DNA of 64,000 nucleotides, from positions 1 to 64,000 of the forward strand of contig NZ_NBXD01000025.1 of the NCBI RefSeq assembly GCF_003399645.1, read 5' to 3'. The position numbers and the translations under genes were made by a program. The notes under the pieces were generated by a model, which saw nothing but the letters and a program-made list of their open reading frames with translations, made no database searches and was not told the origin of the DNA. The first letter of the stretch is position 1; every line of letters starts with the position of its first letter. The DNA comes from Subtercola boreus (GTDB lineage: Bacteria; Actinomycetota; Actinomycetes; Actinomycetales; Microbacteriaceae). Shown one piece after another: positions 25,885 to 34,729 of the stretch.

Positions 25885-25916
25885 AGGTCAGCGCGGCGGC
25901 AGGTCAGCGCGGCGGC
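25885..25916. repeat. 16-bp tandem duplication containing a stop codon
   Basis: Two perfect copies of AGGTCAGCGCGGCGGC. The minus-strand LysR gene ends in the second copy (TGA at 25906-25904); the other copy carries the same TGA just downstream. Confidence 0.95.
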
Positions 25917-26821
25917 GCGGGCTGGGCCGCCGCGATGCGCGCCAGCACCTCCCGGCAGGCGATGATGCCCGGGCGGGCCGCGCTCGCCCGGCGCACCGAG
26001 GTGAAGACGGTGCGGTGCGGTGCACCCGGCAGGTCGATGAGACGGGCGGTGGTACCGCGATCGGTCCAGACCAGGTCGGGCATCAGAGCGACGGCGTTGC
26101 CCGATTCGATGAGGCGCATCTGGGCTTGCAGGTCGGCGGTCTCGAACCGCACATCGGGCTCGAAACCCGCCTGGCGGCAGGCCTGTTCCGCCCAGTGTCG
26201 TGAGGCGGCGCCGCGCGGCTCCATCACCCAGGCCGCTTCGGCCGCGGCTTGGAGCGAGGTGATCGCTCTGAGATCGCCGTCCAGCCCCGGCACCGCGAGC
26301 CGCAGAGCGTCGGTGGTGAGGTTGAGCCGGTCGAGCTCGGGCAGCCGCGGGGCGGTGTGGCCGGGGTACTGCTCCGCGATGACCAGGTCGTAGTCGCGAG
26401 CCCACGTCTCGTAGAGCGCCGTCTCGGGCTCGCGCTGGGTCATCTCGACGCGGAGCCTGGGATGCTCGGCGGCGAGCAGGCTGAGGGCCGCCGGCATGAG
26501 GGCGAGGGCCGCGGACTGGAACACCGCGATGCGCACCACGCCGGTGGCCTGGCTGAGGGAGTCGGCGAGCTCGGACTCCGCGAGTTCGAGCCGCTCGAGC
26601 ACAGCGGCGGTGTGCCCGACGAGGATCTCGGCCTGGGCGGTGAGCTGCACACGCCGACCGCTCTTGCGCAGAAGCTCGACCCCGACCTCCGCCTCGAGCT
26701 GGGCGAGCTGCTGGGAGACCGACGAGGGGCTCTGGTTGAGCGCGGCGGCGACGCCCGCGAGAGTGCCGCGGAGCGCGAGCTCGCGCAACAGGCGGAGCCT
26801 TCGAACATCGAGCACGGGCAT
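25904..26821 (-). CDS. LysR-family regulator divergent from putA
   Basis: A 305-residue LysR regulator: N-terminal winged helix (LRLLRELALRGTLAGVAAALNQSPSSVSQQL, about residues 9-40) with linker helix and a full substrate-binding domain. It is divergent from putA across 181 bp rich in GATAAG motifs, so it is the likely activator or repressor of proline catabolism and of itself. A similar divergent layout is common for amino-acid catabolic genes. Confidence 0.9.
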   Translation of the reverse strand: MPVLDVRRLRLLRELALRGTLAGVAAALNQSPSSVSQQLAQLEAEVGVELLRKSGRRVQLTAQAEILVGHTAAVLERLELAESELADSLSQATGVVRIAVFQSAALALMPAALSLLAAEHPRLRVEMTQREPETALYETWARDYDLVIAEQYPGHTAPRLPELDRLNLTTDALRLAVPGLDGDLRAITSLQAAAEAAWVMEPRGAASRHWAEQACRQAGFEPDVRFETADLQAQMRLIESGNAVALMPDLVWTDRGTTARLIDLPGAPHRTVFTSVRRASAARPGIIACREVLARIAAAQPAPPR

Positions 26822-26875
26822 CCTGTCGTCGGCATGTCGTTCGGCGCTGGGATGTCACGAGCGCAGCCGCCTGTG

Positions 26876-26936
26876 GATAAGTTCGGTAAGCACAGCTTAT
26901 CGCTACTGATAAGTAAAGATCGCTTTATCTTATGAG
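26876..26936. promoter_or_regulatory. GATAAG inverted-repeat cluster between lysR and putA
   Basis: GATAAG occurs at 26876-26881, its complement CTTATC at 26896-26901, and GATAAG again at 26908-26913; next come a TAAAG-ATCG-CTTTA dyad (26914-26927) and CTTATG near 26929-26934. The cluster is AT-rich against a GC-rich background and probably holds the LysR binding sites and divergent promoters. Confidence 0.6.
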
Positions 26937-27002
26937 ACTTGCCTTGCAGAATGGTCGGGACCGGAACCCTCAGACCCACCCGATCCCGCTGGAGAGCCCC
27001 CC

Positions 27003-30000
27003 ATGACCGACCTCGACACGACACCAGGTTCGACCGCCGGAGCCGGCTCTTCCGAGCCCGACGCCCTTCGCATGGAGGCCGCCGGCCTCATCGATGACGT
27101 CGTCGCCCTGGTGCGTCGCTGGCTTGCCGCGTCGTCGAACCAGCCCGTCGACTCCTCGGCGACCCAGCTCGCCGGCGTGCTGAAAGACCCGAACGGCCTG
27201 GCCTTCACCGTCGGCTTCGTCGACGGTGTCGTGCGTCCCGAAGACCTCAGGGTCGCTGCGCGCAACCTCGCCGAGCTCGCCCCGAAGGTACCCGCTTTCC
27301 TGCCGTGGTATCTCAAGGGACTCGTACGGCTCGGCGGCGTCATGGCGCCCGTGCTTCCCGGGCTTGTCGTACCCGCCAGCCGCACCGTTCTCCGACGGAT
27401 GGTCGGGCACCTCATCATCGACGCGACCGACCAGAGGCTGGGCACCGCCATCGCGAAGATCAGAACCGATGGCGTGCGGCTCAACATGAACCTGCTGGGC
27501 GAGGCGGTGCTGGGTGAGCACGAGGCCGAACGACGCCTGCACGGCACACACCGGCTGCTCGCCCGTGACGACGTCGACTATGTCTCGATCAAGGTCTCCT
27601 CGACCGTCGCTCCGCACTCCGTCTGGGCATTCGACGAGGCCGTCGACCATGTCGTCTCGAGCCTCACCCCTCTGTTCGAGCGGGCCGCCTCCTTTGAGAA
27701 GCCCAAATTCATCAACCTCGACATGGAGGAGTACAAAGACCTCGACCTCACGATCGCCGTCTTCACACGCATCCTCGACCTGCCGCACCTGAAGCACCTC
27801 GAGGCGGGAATCGTGCTGCAGGCCTACCTGCCCGACGCGGTCGAAGCGATGGTTCGCCTGCAGGAGTGGGCCGCCGCGCGCCGCGCCGACGGCGGAGCCG
27901 CGATCAAGGTACGCATCGTGAAGGGCGCCAACCTCTCGATGGAGCTCGTCGAGGCTTCGCTGCACGACTGGCCGCTGGCCACCTGGAGCACGAAGCAGGA
28001 TTCCGACACGAACTACAAGCGGCTCGTGGGGTACGCCCTGCACCCCGACCGCATCGGCAATGTGCGCATCGGCGTCGCCGGTCACAACCTGTTCGACCTC
28101 GCCTTCGCCTGGCTGCTCGCGAAGAAGCGCGGCGTCGAGAGCGGAATCGAGTTCGAGATGCTGCTCGGCATGGCCCAGGGCCAGGCCGAAGCCGTCAAGA
28201 AGGATGTCGGCGGACTGCTCCTGTACACACCGGTCGTTCACCCGAAGGAGTTCGACGTCGCCATCGCGTACCTCATCCGCCGGTTGGAGGAGGGCGCCAG
28301 CCAGGAGAACTTCATGTCGGCGGTGTTCGAACTCACCGAGAACGAGGCGCTGTTCGAGCGCGAGCGGGAACGCTTCGTCGACTCGCTGGCCGACCTCGAC
28401 GAGAGCGTTCCGGCGCCGCGGCGGGGTCAGAACCGGGCGGCAGAGGCATCGCACCACGGCGCCCCGGCGGAGGCCCTCGCCCCAGCCACCGCCGACGCCC
28501 CCTCGATCCCTCCGTTCGTGAACACCCCCGACACCGACCCTGCGCTGCCCGCGAACCGGGTGTGGGGCCGCGAGATCCTGTCACGGGTGGAGGGCTCGAC
28601 CCTCGGCGCCGGCGGGGTTGCCCGCGCCGAGCTCACCTCTGAGGCCGAGCTCGACGCCGTCATCCAGGATGCGCGCGACAGCGCCGCGGGCTGGGCCGCC
28701 CTCAGCGGGCTGGAGCGGGCGGTCATCCTGAACCGCGCGGCAGACCGATTGGCCGAACACCGCGGCGACCTGCTCGAGGTGATGGCCAGCGAGACGGGCA
28801 AGACGCTCGACCAGTCCGATCCCGAGGTCTCCGAGGCCATCGACTTCGCCCGGTTCTATGCCGGTTCGGCCCTCGAACTCGACCAGATCGACGGAGCGCG
28901 CTTCGTTTCCGCCGCCGTCACGGTGGTCTCCCCGCCGTGGAACTTTCCGGTCGCCATTCCCGCCGGGTCGACGCTCGCCGCTCTCGCCGCCGGGTCGTCG
29001 GTCATCATGAAGCCCGCACCGCAGGCCGCCCGCTGCGGTGCGGTGCTGGTCGAGGCGCTGTGGGAGGCCGGGGTGCCGCGCTCCGTTCTCAAGCTCGTCA
29101 CCCTCGACGAGCAGCGACTCGGCCGCCAGCTGGTCTCCGACCGCCGCGTCGACCGGGTCATTCTGACCGGGGCCTTCGAGACCGCGGAGCTGTTCCGCTC
29201 GTTCCGCACCGACCTGCCGCTGCTCGCGGAGACGAGCGGCAAGAACGCCATCATCGTCACCCCCAGCGCCGACTTCGACCTGGCCGTCAAAGACGTGGTC
29301 TCGTCGGCCTTCGGCCACGCCGGCCAGAAGTGCTCGGCAGCATCGCTCGTCATTCTCGTCGGCTCCGCGGCGACCTCGGCCCGCTTCAACAACCAGCTGG
29401 TCGACGCGGTCAGGGCCCTCAAGGTGGGCTACCCCGCCGATCCGACCACGCAGATGGGCCCGATCATCGAGAGGGCGACCGGCAAACTGCTGGATGCCCT
29501 GACCACCCTGAAGCCGGGCGAGACCTGGGCGGTCGAGCCCCGACAGCTCGACGACAGCGGTCGGTTGTGGAGCGCCGGGCTGCGCACGGGCGTCGCCCGG
29601 GGGTCGGAGTTCCACCTGACCGAGTACTTCGGGCCGGTGCTCGGCATCATGACCGCCGAAACGCTGGAAGAGGCGATCGCCCTCCAGAACGAGGTCGACT
29701 ACGGCCTGACGGCGGGGCTGCACTCCCTCGACCCCGACGAGTTGCGCCTGTGGCTCGACACGGTTCAGGCGGGCAACCTCTACGTGAACCGCGGAACGAC
29801 GGGCGCGATCGTGCGACGCCAGCCGTTCGGCGGCTGGAAGAAGTCGGCCGTCGGCGCAGGCACCAAGGCCGGCGGGCCGAACTACCTGTTCGGTCTGGGC
29901 TCGTGGGTTCCCGAGGAGGACGCACCGGCCGACGTCTTCCTGGCCCGCTCGAAAGAGAGCGACCGCGCTGCATGGGCGACCGAGTTCGGCACGGCGAAAG

Positions 30001-30452
30001 ACGTCTCGGGCCTCACCGCTGAGCGCAACATCTTTCGCTACCGCCCCCTGCCGGTGACGATTCGCCTGAGCGAGGGCGAGCCGGTCGAACTGCTGGTGCG
30101 CGTGCTGTCTGCGGCCCAGACGGCTGGGGCCCCCGTAGAGGTCTCGAGCGCGATCGCGGTTCCCGCTGCCGCAGCCGCGGGCCTCCCGCCGATCGCACAG
30201 CTGACGGTCGAGACTGATGCAGAATGGCTCAGGCGGGCATCCACTCTGCCCCTGCAGAGAGTGCGGCTCATCGGGGGCAGCCGCTCCGCACTGGCCGAGG
30301 CCACCGGCGGGCGACCGGATCTCGCGGTGTACGACAACCCCGTGACATCCGCGGGTCGTCTCGAGCTGCTGCCGTTCCTGCACGAACAGGCGATCAGCAT
30401 CACGCGTCACCGGTTCGGGGCACCCAGCACACTCTCTGACGGGGTTGTCTGA
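27003..30452 (+). CDS. putA: Bifunctional proline dehydrogenase / L-glutamate gamma-semialdehyde dehydrogenase
   Basis: A 1149-residue PutA that oxidises proline to pyrroline-5-carboxylate with FAD and then to glutamate with NAD+. Residues about 25-460 are the proline dehydrogenase barrel (DVDYVSIKVSST, YALHPDRIGNVRIGVAGHN); a Pro/Ala linker (about 470-515) joins the aldehyde dehydrogenase domain, with SPPWNFPVAIPAG and catalytic Cys777 in FGHAGQKCSAAS. There is no N-terminal ribbon-helix-helix, so it does not repress itself; the divergent LysR is the regulator. GGAGAG precedes the ATG. The C-terminal 130 residues are a less conserved extension. Confidence 0.95.
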   Translation: MTDLDTTPGSTAGAGSSEPDALRMEAAGLIDDVVALVRRWLAASSNQPVDSSATQLAGVLKDPNGLAFTVGFVDGVVRPEDLRVAARNLAELAPKVPAFLPWYLKGLVRLGGVMAPVLPGLVVPASRTVLRRMVGHLIIDATDQRLGTAIAKIRTDGVRLNMNLLGEAVLGEHEAERRLHGTHRLLARDDVDYVSIKVSSTVAPHSVWAFDEAVDHVVSSLTPLFERAASFEKPKFINLDMEEYKDLDLTIAVFTRILDLPHLKHLEAGIVLQAYLPDAVEAMVRLQEWAAARRADGGAAIKVRIVKGANLSMELVEASLHDWPLATWSTKQDSDTNYKRLVGYALHPDRIGNVRIGVAGHNLFDLAFAWLLAKKRGVESGIEFEMLLGMAQGQAEAVKKDVGGLLLYTPVVHPKEFDVAIAYLIRRLEEGASQENFMSAVFELTENEALFERERERFVDSLADLDESVPAPRRGQNRAAEASHHGAPAEALAPATADAPSIPPFVNTPDTDPALPANRVWGREILSRVEGSTLGAGGVARAELTSEAELDAVIQDARDSAAGWAALSGLERAVILNRAADRLAEHRGDLLEVMASETGKTLDQSDPEVSEAIDFARFYAGSALELDQIDGARFVSAAVTVVSPPWNFPVAIPAGSTLAALAAGSSVIMKPAPQAARCGAVLVEALWEAGVPRSVLKLVTLDEQRLGRQLVSDRRVDRVILTGAFETAELFRSFRTDLPLLAETSGKNAIIVTPSADFDLAVKDVVSSAFGHAGQKCSAASLVILVGSAATSARFNNQLVDAVRALKVGYPADPTTQMGPIIERATGKLLDALTTLKPGETWAVEPRQLDDSGRLWSAGLRTGVARGSEFHLTEYFGPVLGIMTAETLEEAIALQNEVDYGLTAGLHSLDPDELRLWLDTVQAGNLYVNRGTTGAIVRRQPFGGWKKSAVGAGTKAGGPNYLFGLGSWVPEEDAPADVFLARSKESDRAAWATEFGTAKDVSGLTAERNIFRYRPLPVTIRLSEGEPVELLVRVLSAAQTAGAPVEVSSAIAVPAAAAAGLPPIAQLTVETDAEWLRRASTLPLQRVRLIGGSRSALAEATGGRPDLAVYDNPVTSAGRLELLPFLHEQAISITRHRFGAPSTLSDGVV

Positions 30453-30554
30453 ACGCGAGGGAGAATTGCCGCAAAAAACGTGGCATCGGGGCAGACAGCG
30501 ACTAGGTTGGGCACGAGCGTGGTGGTCCCAGACCTGGTCACCGGTAGGGCCCCA

Positions 30555-31571
30555 ATGACCGCGAGCACCCGTGCACACTTCGATCTGTCGGGTGCCGAAG
30601 GGCTGTCCCTCGCCGAAGGAAATGTCTCCTCCGACGATCCTGAGGGATTCTGGATGCGCGGGGCGCACTGGTCGTTCGGAGATGTACTGCTCTCCGACCT
30701 GAGCTTCTCGCCGGCGATGTTCGGGCCAGCGGCCGTGCGCGACGGCGGTTTCGAGAACAGCAGCACCTACCTGAGCGTGGCCTTCCTCCTGGAGGGTGAG
30801 TTCACCATCACCGACGGAGAGGCGCACCTGCGCTTTCTCGAAGGTACTGCCGCGTACCTGACCGGGCACTACGCCATCGCCGCAGCCAATCCAGCACCGT
30901 CGCACGTTCTGATCGTCAGTGTCACCTGCGAGGAGCTCGCCAACCACGGCATCCATCCCCGCGGCACCTTCGGCGGGCTCAGTTACTCGGCCCTCCTCCG
31001 CGACCCGCTCCTGCCCTTTCTGCAGACCCTGCTGCCGATCATCCAGCACAATTCGATTCCGACCGAGCCCACCGCGACGATCCTCGCCCAGCTCGTGGCG
31101 GGGCTGTTCATCGCAGACGAGGGGCAGGTGAGCTCAGGGCGGCTCGACGAACGTCGCCTTCGCAACCGCGCCGAGTCCGTCATCTCACGATCGTTCACCG
31201 ACCGCGCGTTCACACCGGCCGTGCTCGCCCATCGGCTCGGCATTCGTATCGACGAGCTGAAGACGGTGTTCGACGACACAGGAAGCGGCGAGACCATTGC
31301 GGCGACCATCGAGTCGAGGCGCCTCACCAGCGCCATCTCGAAGCTCAGCACACCCAACACCGACGCCGCACCCTCCATGGTCGCGGCAGCGACGAGCTCG
31401 GGGTTCTCGGGGCTGGCCGCCCTCGAGCGTGCGGTGCAGGCGACATACGGTGTGTCGACCATCCGGTTGCTCACCGGGTTTCGGCGCCTGAACGAGGCCG
31501 ACTACCTCGACCAGGGCGGTGTGCAGCAATTCGTCTCACGCGTTCGCGGCAACGACGGGTTCGGCACGTAG
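30555..31571 (+). CDS. Divergent AraC-like regulator
   Basis: About 338 residues. The N-terminal half resembles an AraC_binding_2-type cupin domain; the C-terminal part (from about residue 225) aligns by pattern with the two helix-turn-helices of AraC (FTPAVLAHRLGIRIDELKTVFDD; ATIESRRLTSAISKL; GFSGLAALERAVQATYGVST) but with several consensus positions replaced. The ATG at 30555 has GGTAGGG six bases upstream; GTG 30480 would add 25 residues. It follows putA by about 100 bp in the same direction. Confidence 0.65.
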   Translation: MTASTRAHFDLSGAEGLSLAEGNVSSDDPEGFWMRGAHWSFGDVLLSDLSFSPAMFGPAAVRDGGFENSSTYLSVAFLLEGEFTITDGEAHLRFLEGTAAYLTGHYAIAAANPAPSHVLIVSVTCEELANHGIHPRGTFGGLSYSALLRDPLLPFLQTLLPIIQHNSIPTEPTATILAQLVAGLFIADEGQVSSGRLDERRLRNRAESVISRSFTDRAFTPAVLAHRLGIRIDELKTVFDDTGSGETIAATIESRRLTSAISKLSTPNTDAAPSMVAAATSSGFSGLAALERAVQATYGVSTIRLLTGFRRLNEADYLDQGGVQQFVSRVRGNDGFGT

Positions 31572-31580
31572 GCTCTCGTC
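31569..31580 (+). promoter_or_regulatory. Leaderless promoter of the 192-residue hypothetical gene
   Basis: TAGGCT (31569-31574), whose TAG is also the stop codon of the AraC-like gene, then six bases and the ATG at 31581. Confidence 0.45.
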
Positions 31581-32159
31581 ATGGGGAGCACACGCAGCAC
31601 CACACTCGTTCTGGTCGGCACTGAGTCGGCCGCAGCGATCGGCGCCCTCAGCCGGCTGAAGAACGTACGGGTCACGAGTTTCACCGGTGACGCGGGTGTC
31701 GGCGGTGGGGTCACCGACGAAGACGTCGAACGCTGGGTGAGCCAGTCCGATGCACCCTACGTCGTTCACGACCGCGACCCGCTGGGACATGTCGCCGCCG
31801 CCTGGGTGGAGTTCTTCGACGACCTCTCGACGCTGGGCACCCTCGATCTCGAGGTCGACCGGGTGGTCGCCTCGCTCGAGCGCGGCATCCTGAGCCTGCC
31901 CGACTACTACATCGTGCTGGAGCCGGAGTCGCTGGCGCCGACCTGGAAGCACTGGTGGCTCGGGGTGCTGCCGCAGGCGGCACCGACGCGGGTGATCCCG
32001 TTCACCGAGGGGCGCACCCCGCTGTCGCGGGTGCTCGGCCAGCTGCCGACCGGGCGGGCGTGGCCGAAACCCGAGCCCTGGTTGCACGACGTGGCCCGGT
32101 CGGTACCCGACCGGATCGGGCTCGAGCCGAGGGAGGGCGGGCATCCGGAATCACCGTAG
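31581..32159 (+). CDS. Hypothetical protein
   Basis: A 192-residue soluble protein without an obvious family. It begins with a beta strand and glycine turn (TTLVLVGTESAAAIGAL), has an acidic middle (WVEFFDDLSTLGTLDLEVDRVV) and aromatic motifs PDYYIVLEPESL and WKHWWLGVLPQ. Codon use is like its neighbours and the reading frame fills the gap between two genes, so it is real. Function unknown. Confidence 0.6.
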   Translation: MGSTRSTTLVLVGTESAAAIGALSRLKNVRVTSFTGDAGVGGGVTDEDVERWVSQSDAPYVVHDRDPLGHVAAAWVEFFDDLSTLGTLDLEVDRVVASLERGILSLPDYYIVLEPESLAPTWKHWWLGVLPQAAPTRVIPFTEGRTPLSRVLGQLPTGRAWPKPEPWLHDVARSVPDRIGLEPREGGHPESP

Positions 32160-32161
32160 GA

Positions 32162-32180
32162 TTGTGGACTGAGTCCACAA
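32162..32180. promoter_or_regulatory. 19-bp perfect palindromic operator
   Basis: TTGTGGACT-G-AGTCCACAA forms a perfect 9-1-9 dyad immediately after the preceding stop. Its first six bases can act as a -35, with TACCCA (32182-32187) as a poor -10. The GTGGAC/GTCCAC half-sites resemble GntR/FadR-type operators. Confidence 0.7.
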
Positions 32181-32188
32181 ATACCCAC

Positions 32189-32238
32189 TGTGTTCAGATC
32201 CCCCCTGTGTTCAGATCCCCCCTGAGTTCAATCCCCAT
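32189..32238 (+). repeat. Two perfect and one degenerate copy of a 17-bp direct repeat
   Basis: TGTGTTCAGATCCCCCC occurs at 32189-32205 and 32206-32222, then a decayed copy at 32223-32238. It occupies the leader between the palindrome and the binding-protein gene. Confidence 0.9.
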
Positions 32239-32258
32239 TGTGTCAAGAGAGCTTTGCC

Positions 32259-33890
32259 GTGCGCCGTAGAACCCTGCCCCTCTTCGCGAGCCTCGCTCTC
32301 GCCGCACTGCTCGCCGGGTGCACCTCGACGCCGGCCAGCACGTCGTCGACTCCGGTCGCCGGCGGAAAACTCGTCTACGCGAGCGGCGACGCGGAGCCGA
32401 CCTGCCTCGACCCGCATGTCGGCGGCAACTACCCGCAGGCTCTCGTCGCGACGCAGTACCTCGAGTCGCTCGTTTCGAAAGACACGAGCGGAAAGAACAT
32501 TCCGTGGCTCGCCGACTCCTGGGTCACGGCCGACGACGGCCTCAGCGTCACCTTCACCCTCAAGAGCGGCGTCACCTTCACCGACGGCACGCCGTTCGAT
32601 GCAGCGGCTGTCGCCGCCAACGTGGCCCACATCCAGAACCCCGCGACCGGCTCATCGACCGGCTACCTCGCGCTGCAGAAAGTCGCGAAGGTCGAAGCAG
32701 TGGATGCCCGTACCGCGCGTTTCGACCTGAGTGAGCCTGACAGCGCACTGCTCGACTCGCTCTCGCAGCCCTGGCTCGCCATGGAGTCGCCCACGGCGAT
32801 CGCGCGCCCGCAGGCGGACAACTGCGCCTCGCCGGTGGGCACCGGCCCGTTCGTGGTGACGAAGTGGAACCGGCAGCAGTCGATCATCCTGACCCGCAAC
32901 GATGCGTACACCTCTCCGCCCGCCGATGCCGGGCACACCGGGGCCGCCTACCTCGACGAGATCGACTGGACGTTCCTGCCCGACCCCGCCTCGCGCTTCG
33001 CCGCCCTGCAGACGGGGTCGGTCGACATGATCGACAATGTGCAGCCCGACATCCTGTCGCAGGCCGCGTCGAACAACACTCTGCTGGCGATCGATGCACC
33101 GCGGCCGGGGGCTTCCAATCGCATCGAGTTGAATTCGAGCAAGGCACCGTTCGACGACGCGAAGGTGCGTGAGGCGTTCATCCGTTCGTCCGATGTCGAC
33201 AGCGGAGTGAAGAGCCTGTTCTTCGGAACCGCCACGCGCTCGTACTCGGCACTGTCGAGCGTGGAGCCCGACGCAGTCTCGGAGCCCGATCTCTTCACCT
33301 ACGACCAGGCCGCCGCCGCGTCGCTGCTGGATGCCGCGGGCTGGACCGCGCGCAACAGCGAGGGCTACCGCACGAAAGACGGGCAGGTGCTCGAACTGGC
33401 GTTCCCGGTGTCGACGAACCAGTCCATCCCGGCCGAGCAGTCGCTGTTCGAACAGATCCAGGCCACCTCGAAGGAGGCCGGGTTCAAGGTCGACCTCGCT
33501 CCTCTCGACCTCTCGAGCTGGTACGCCGCTCTCGGAACGAACGACTACAACCTGGTGAGCGCGCCCTACACAAAGGTCGGCCCTGACGTGCTGCGCATTC
33601 TGTTCGACAGCTCGGGAACGGTTCGGGCACCCAGTGGGTACTTTGCCAACCATGCCCAGGTGAAGAACCCGGCCCTGGATGATCTGCTCACCCGCGCCGC
33701 CCAGAGCACCGATGCCGACCAGCGTTCGTCGTTCTATGCGGATGCGCAGAAGATCGTGCTGGAGGGGTTCTACATCCTGCCGCTGTACGACCAGCAGAAC
33801 CACTTCCTGCTGCGCTCGGCCGTGCAGGGGGTGCGGGCGTTGCCGACCGTGTCGACGCCGACGCTGTACGACGCGTGGGTGCAACGGTAG
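32259..33890 (+). CDS. Orphan ABC transporter solute-binding protein, family 5
   Basis: A 543-residue extracytoplasmic binding protein of the peptide/nickel/opine type (SBP_bac_5). A lipoprotein signal is present (RRRTLPLF, hydrophobic core, LLAGC), followed by KLVYASGDAEPTCLDPHVGG and the domain motif LADSWVTADDGLSVTFTLKSGVTFTDGTPFDA. A GTG start at 32259 has AAGAGAG upstream; TTG 32238 is an alternative. No permease or ATPase adjoins it, so it must use a transporter encoded elsewhere. Its leader carries a 19-bp palindrome and direct repeats. Confidence 0.88.
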   Translation: MRRRTLPLFASLALAALLAGCTSTPASTSSTPVAGGKLVYASGDAEPTCLDPHVGGNYPQALVATQYLESLVSKDTSGKNIPWLADSWVTADDGLSVTFTLKSGVTFTDGTPFDAAAVAANVAHIQNPATGSSTGYLALQKVAKVEAVDARTARFDLSEPDSALLDSLSQPWLAMESPTAIARPQADNCASPVGTGPFVVTKWNRQQSIILTRNDAYTSPPADAGHTGAAYLDEIDWTFLPDPASRFAALQTGSVDMIDNVQPDILSQAASNNTLLAIDAPRPGASNRIELNSSKAPFDDAKVREAFIRSSDVDSGVKSLFFGTATRSYSALSSVEPDAVSEPDLFTYDQAAAASLLDAAGWTARNSEGYRTKDGQVLELAFPVSTNQSIPAEQSLFEQIQATSKEAGFKVDLAPLDLSSWYAALGTNDYNLVSAPYTKVGPDVLRILFDSSGTVRAPSGYFANHAQVKNPALDDLLTRAAQSTDADQRSSFYADAQKIVLEGFYILPLYDQQNHFLLRSAVQGVRALPTVSTPTLYDAWVQR

Positions 33891-33974
33891 GAGCGCAGCG
33901 GTAGGAGCACAGGAGGGTGCGGGCGGGCTCGTTGCGGCGTACGCTACGGGAGTCGAAGCAGTCGAGGGAGACGC

Positions 33975-34724
33975 ATGATCCGCAGTATCGTCGAGCTCGA
34001 CCGGCTCGTCGCCCTGGCCGAACAGCACTCGGGCACGCCGGAGGGTGACGCGCTGGTCGCCGCGGCGCGGGCGCTGCGCGCTGCGGCCTCGGCACCGGCT
34101 CCGGCTCCGGCTCTGGCCGATCGGGGTGCCTTCTTCACCATTGCAGCGGCCCCGGGCATCCCGCTCGACGACCTCGTCGATGCCTTCGGCGGCCAGAACC
34201 CCCACCTCTCGGTGACCGTCACGCGTTCGCAGTCGGCCGCGCGGGCGGTGCGGACAGGGGCTGCCGATGTCGGCGTCGTGCGCCTGCCGGCGCACCTCCA
34301 CGGGCTTCGAGTCGCCTCGTTCGGTACCGAGCAGCACGTCGCTGCGCTGGCGGCCGGGGATGCGCTGGCGGGCCGATCCTCGGTGTCGTTGGACGACCTC
34401 GCACACCACCACCTGCTGCAGAACCCCGACGCAGTGCCCGAATGGCGTGAGCGTGCCCACGAGCTGCGCGGACCCACCATCGGCACCCGTGCGAGCCTCG
34501 CGTTCGGTGTGCTTCCGACGCTGGCGCTGCAGCTCGAGCAGGTTGCGCGCGCGAACGGGATCGTGATCGTTCCGCGTTCCACCGCCGACGCCGAGGGGCG
34601 CACCGACGTCGCGTATCTGGCCGTGGAGGGGCTCGACGATCGTCGCCTCGCGCTGGCATTCGCACCCGGGCCGCCCCGCCAGGCTGTCGTGGCGTTCACG
34701 GAGCTGGCGGCCGGGTTACGCTGA
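33975..34724 (+). CDS. LysR substrate-binding-domain protein lacking the HTH (second copy)
   Basis: A 249-residue protein. The first 50 residues are helical with an Ala/Pro linker and no winged-helix; the rest is a LysR-type effector domain. It carries HLLQNPDAVPEWRER, matching HLLQEPDLVPEWRD in the protein at 11716-12594, so the two are paralogues of one subfamily, but this one lacks the basic tail. GGGAG precedes the ATG. It lies downstream of an orphan binding protein and upstream of an acetyltransferase. Confidence 0.75.
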   Translation: MIRSIVELDRLVALAEQHSGTPEGDALVAAARALRAAASAPAPAPALADRGAFFTIAAAPGIPLDDLVDAFGGQNPHLSVTVTRSQSAARAVRTGAADVGVVRLPAHLHGLRVASFGTEQHVAALAAGDALAGRSSVSLDDLAHHHLLQNPDAVPEWRERAHELRGPTIGTRASLAFGVLPTLALQLEQVARANGIVIVPRSTADAEGRTDVAYLAVEGLDDRRLALAFAPGPPRQAVVAFTELAAGLR

Positions 34725-34729
34725 AACCC

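Noticed and set aside
25116-26858. 580-residue minus-strand open frame over the hypothetical and LysR genes
   Set aside because: Arg/Pro-rich translation typical of a GC-rich shadow frame; the LysR protein in another frame and the plus-strand hypothetical have coherent family or operon support.
28581-31049. 822-residue antisense open frame over putA
   Set aside because: No domains, Gly/Arg/Asp-rich shadow of PutA.
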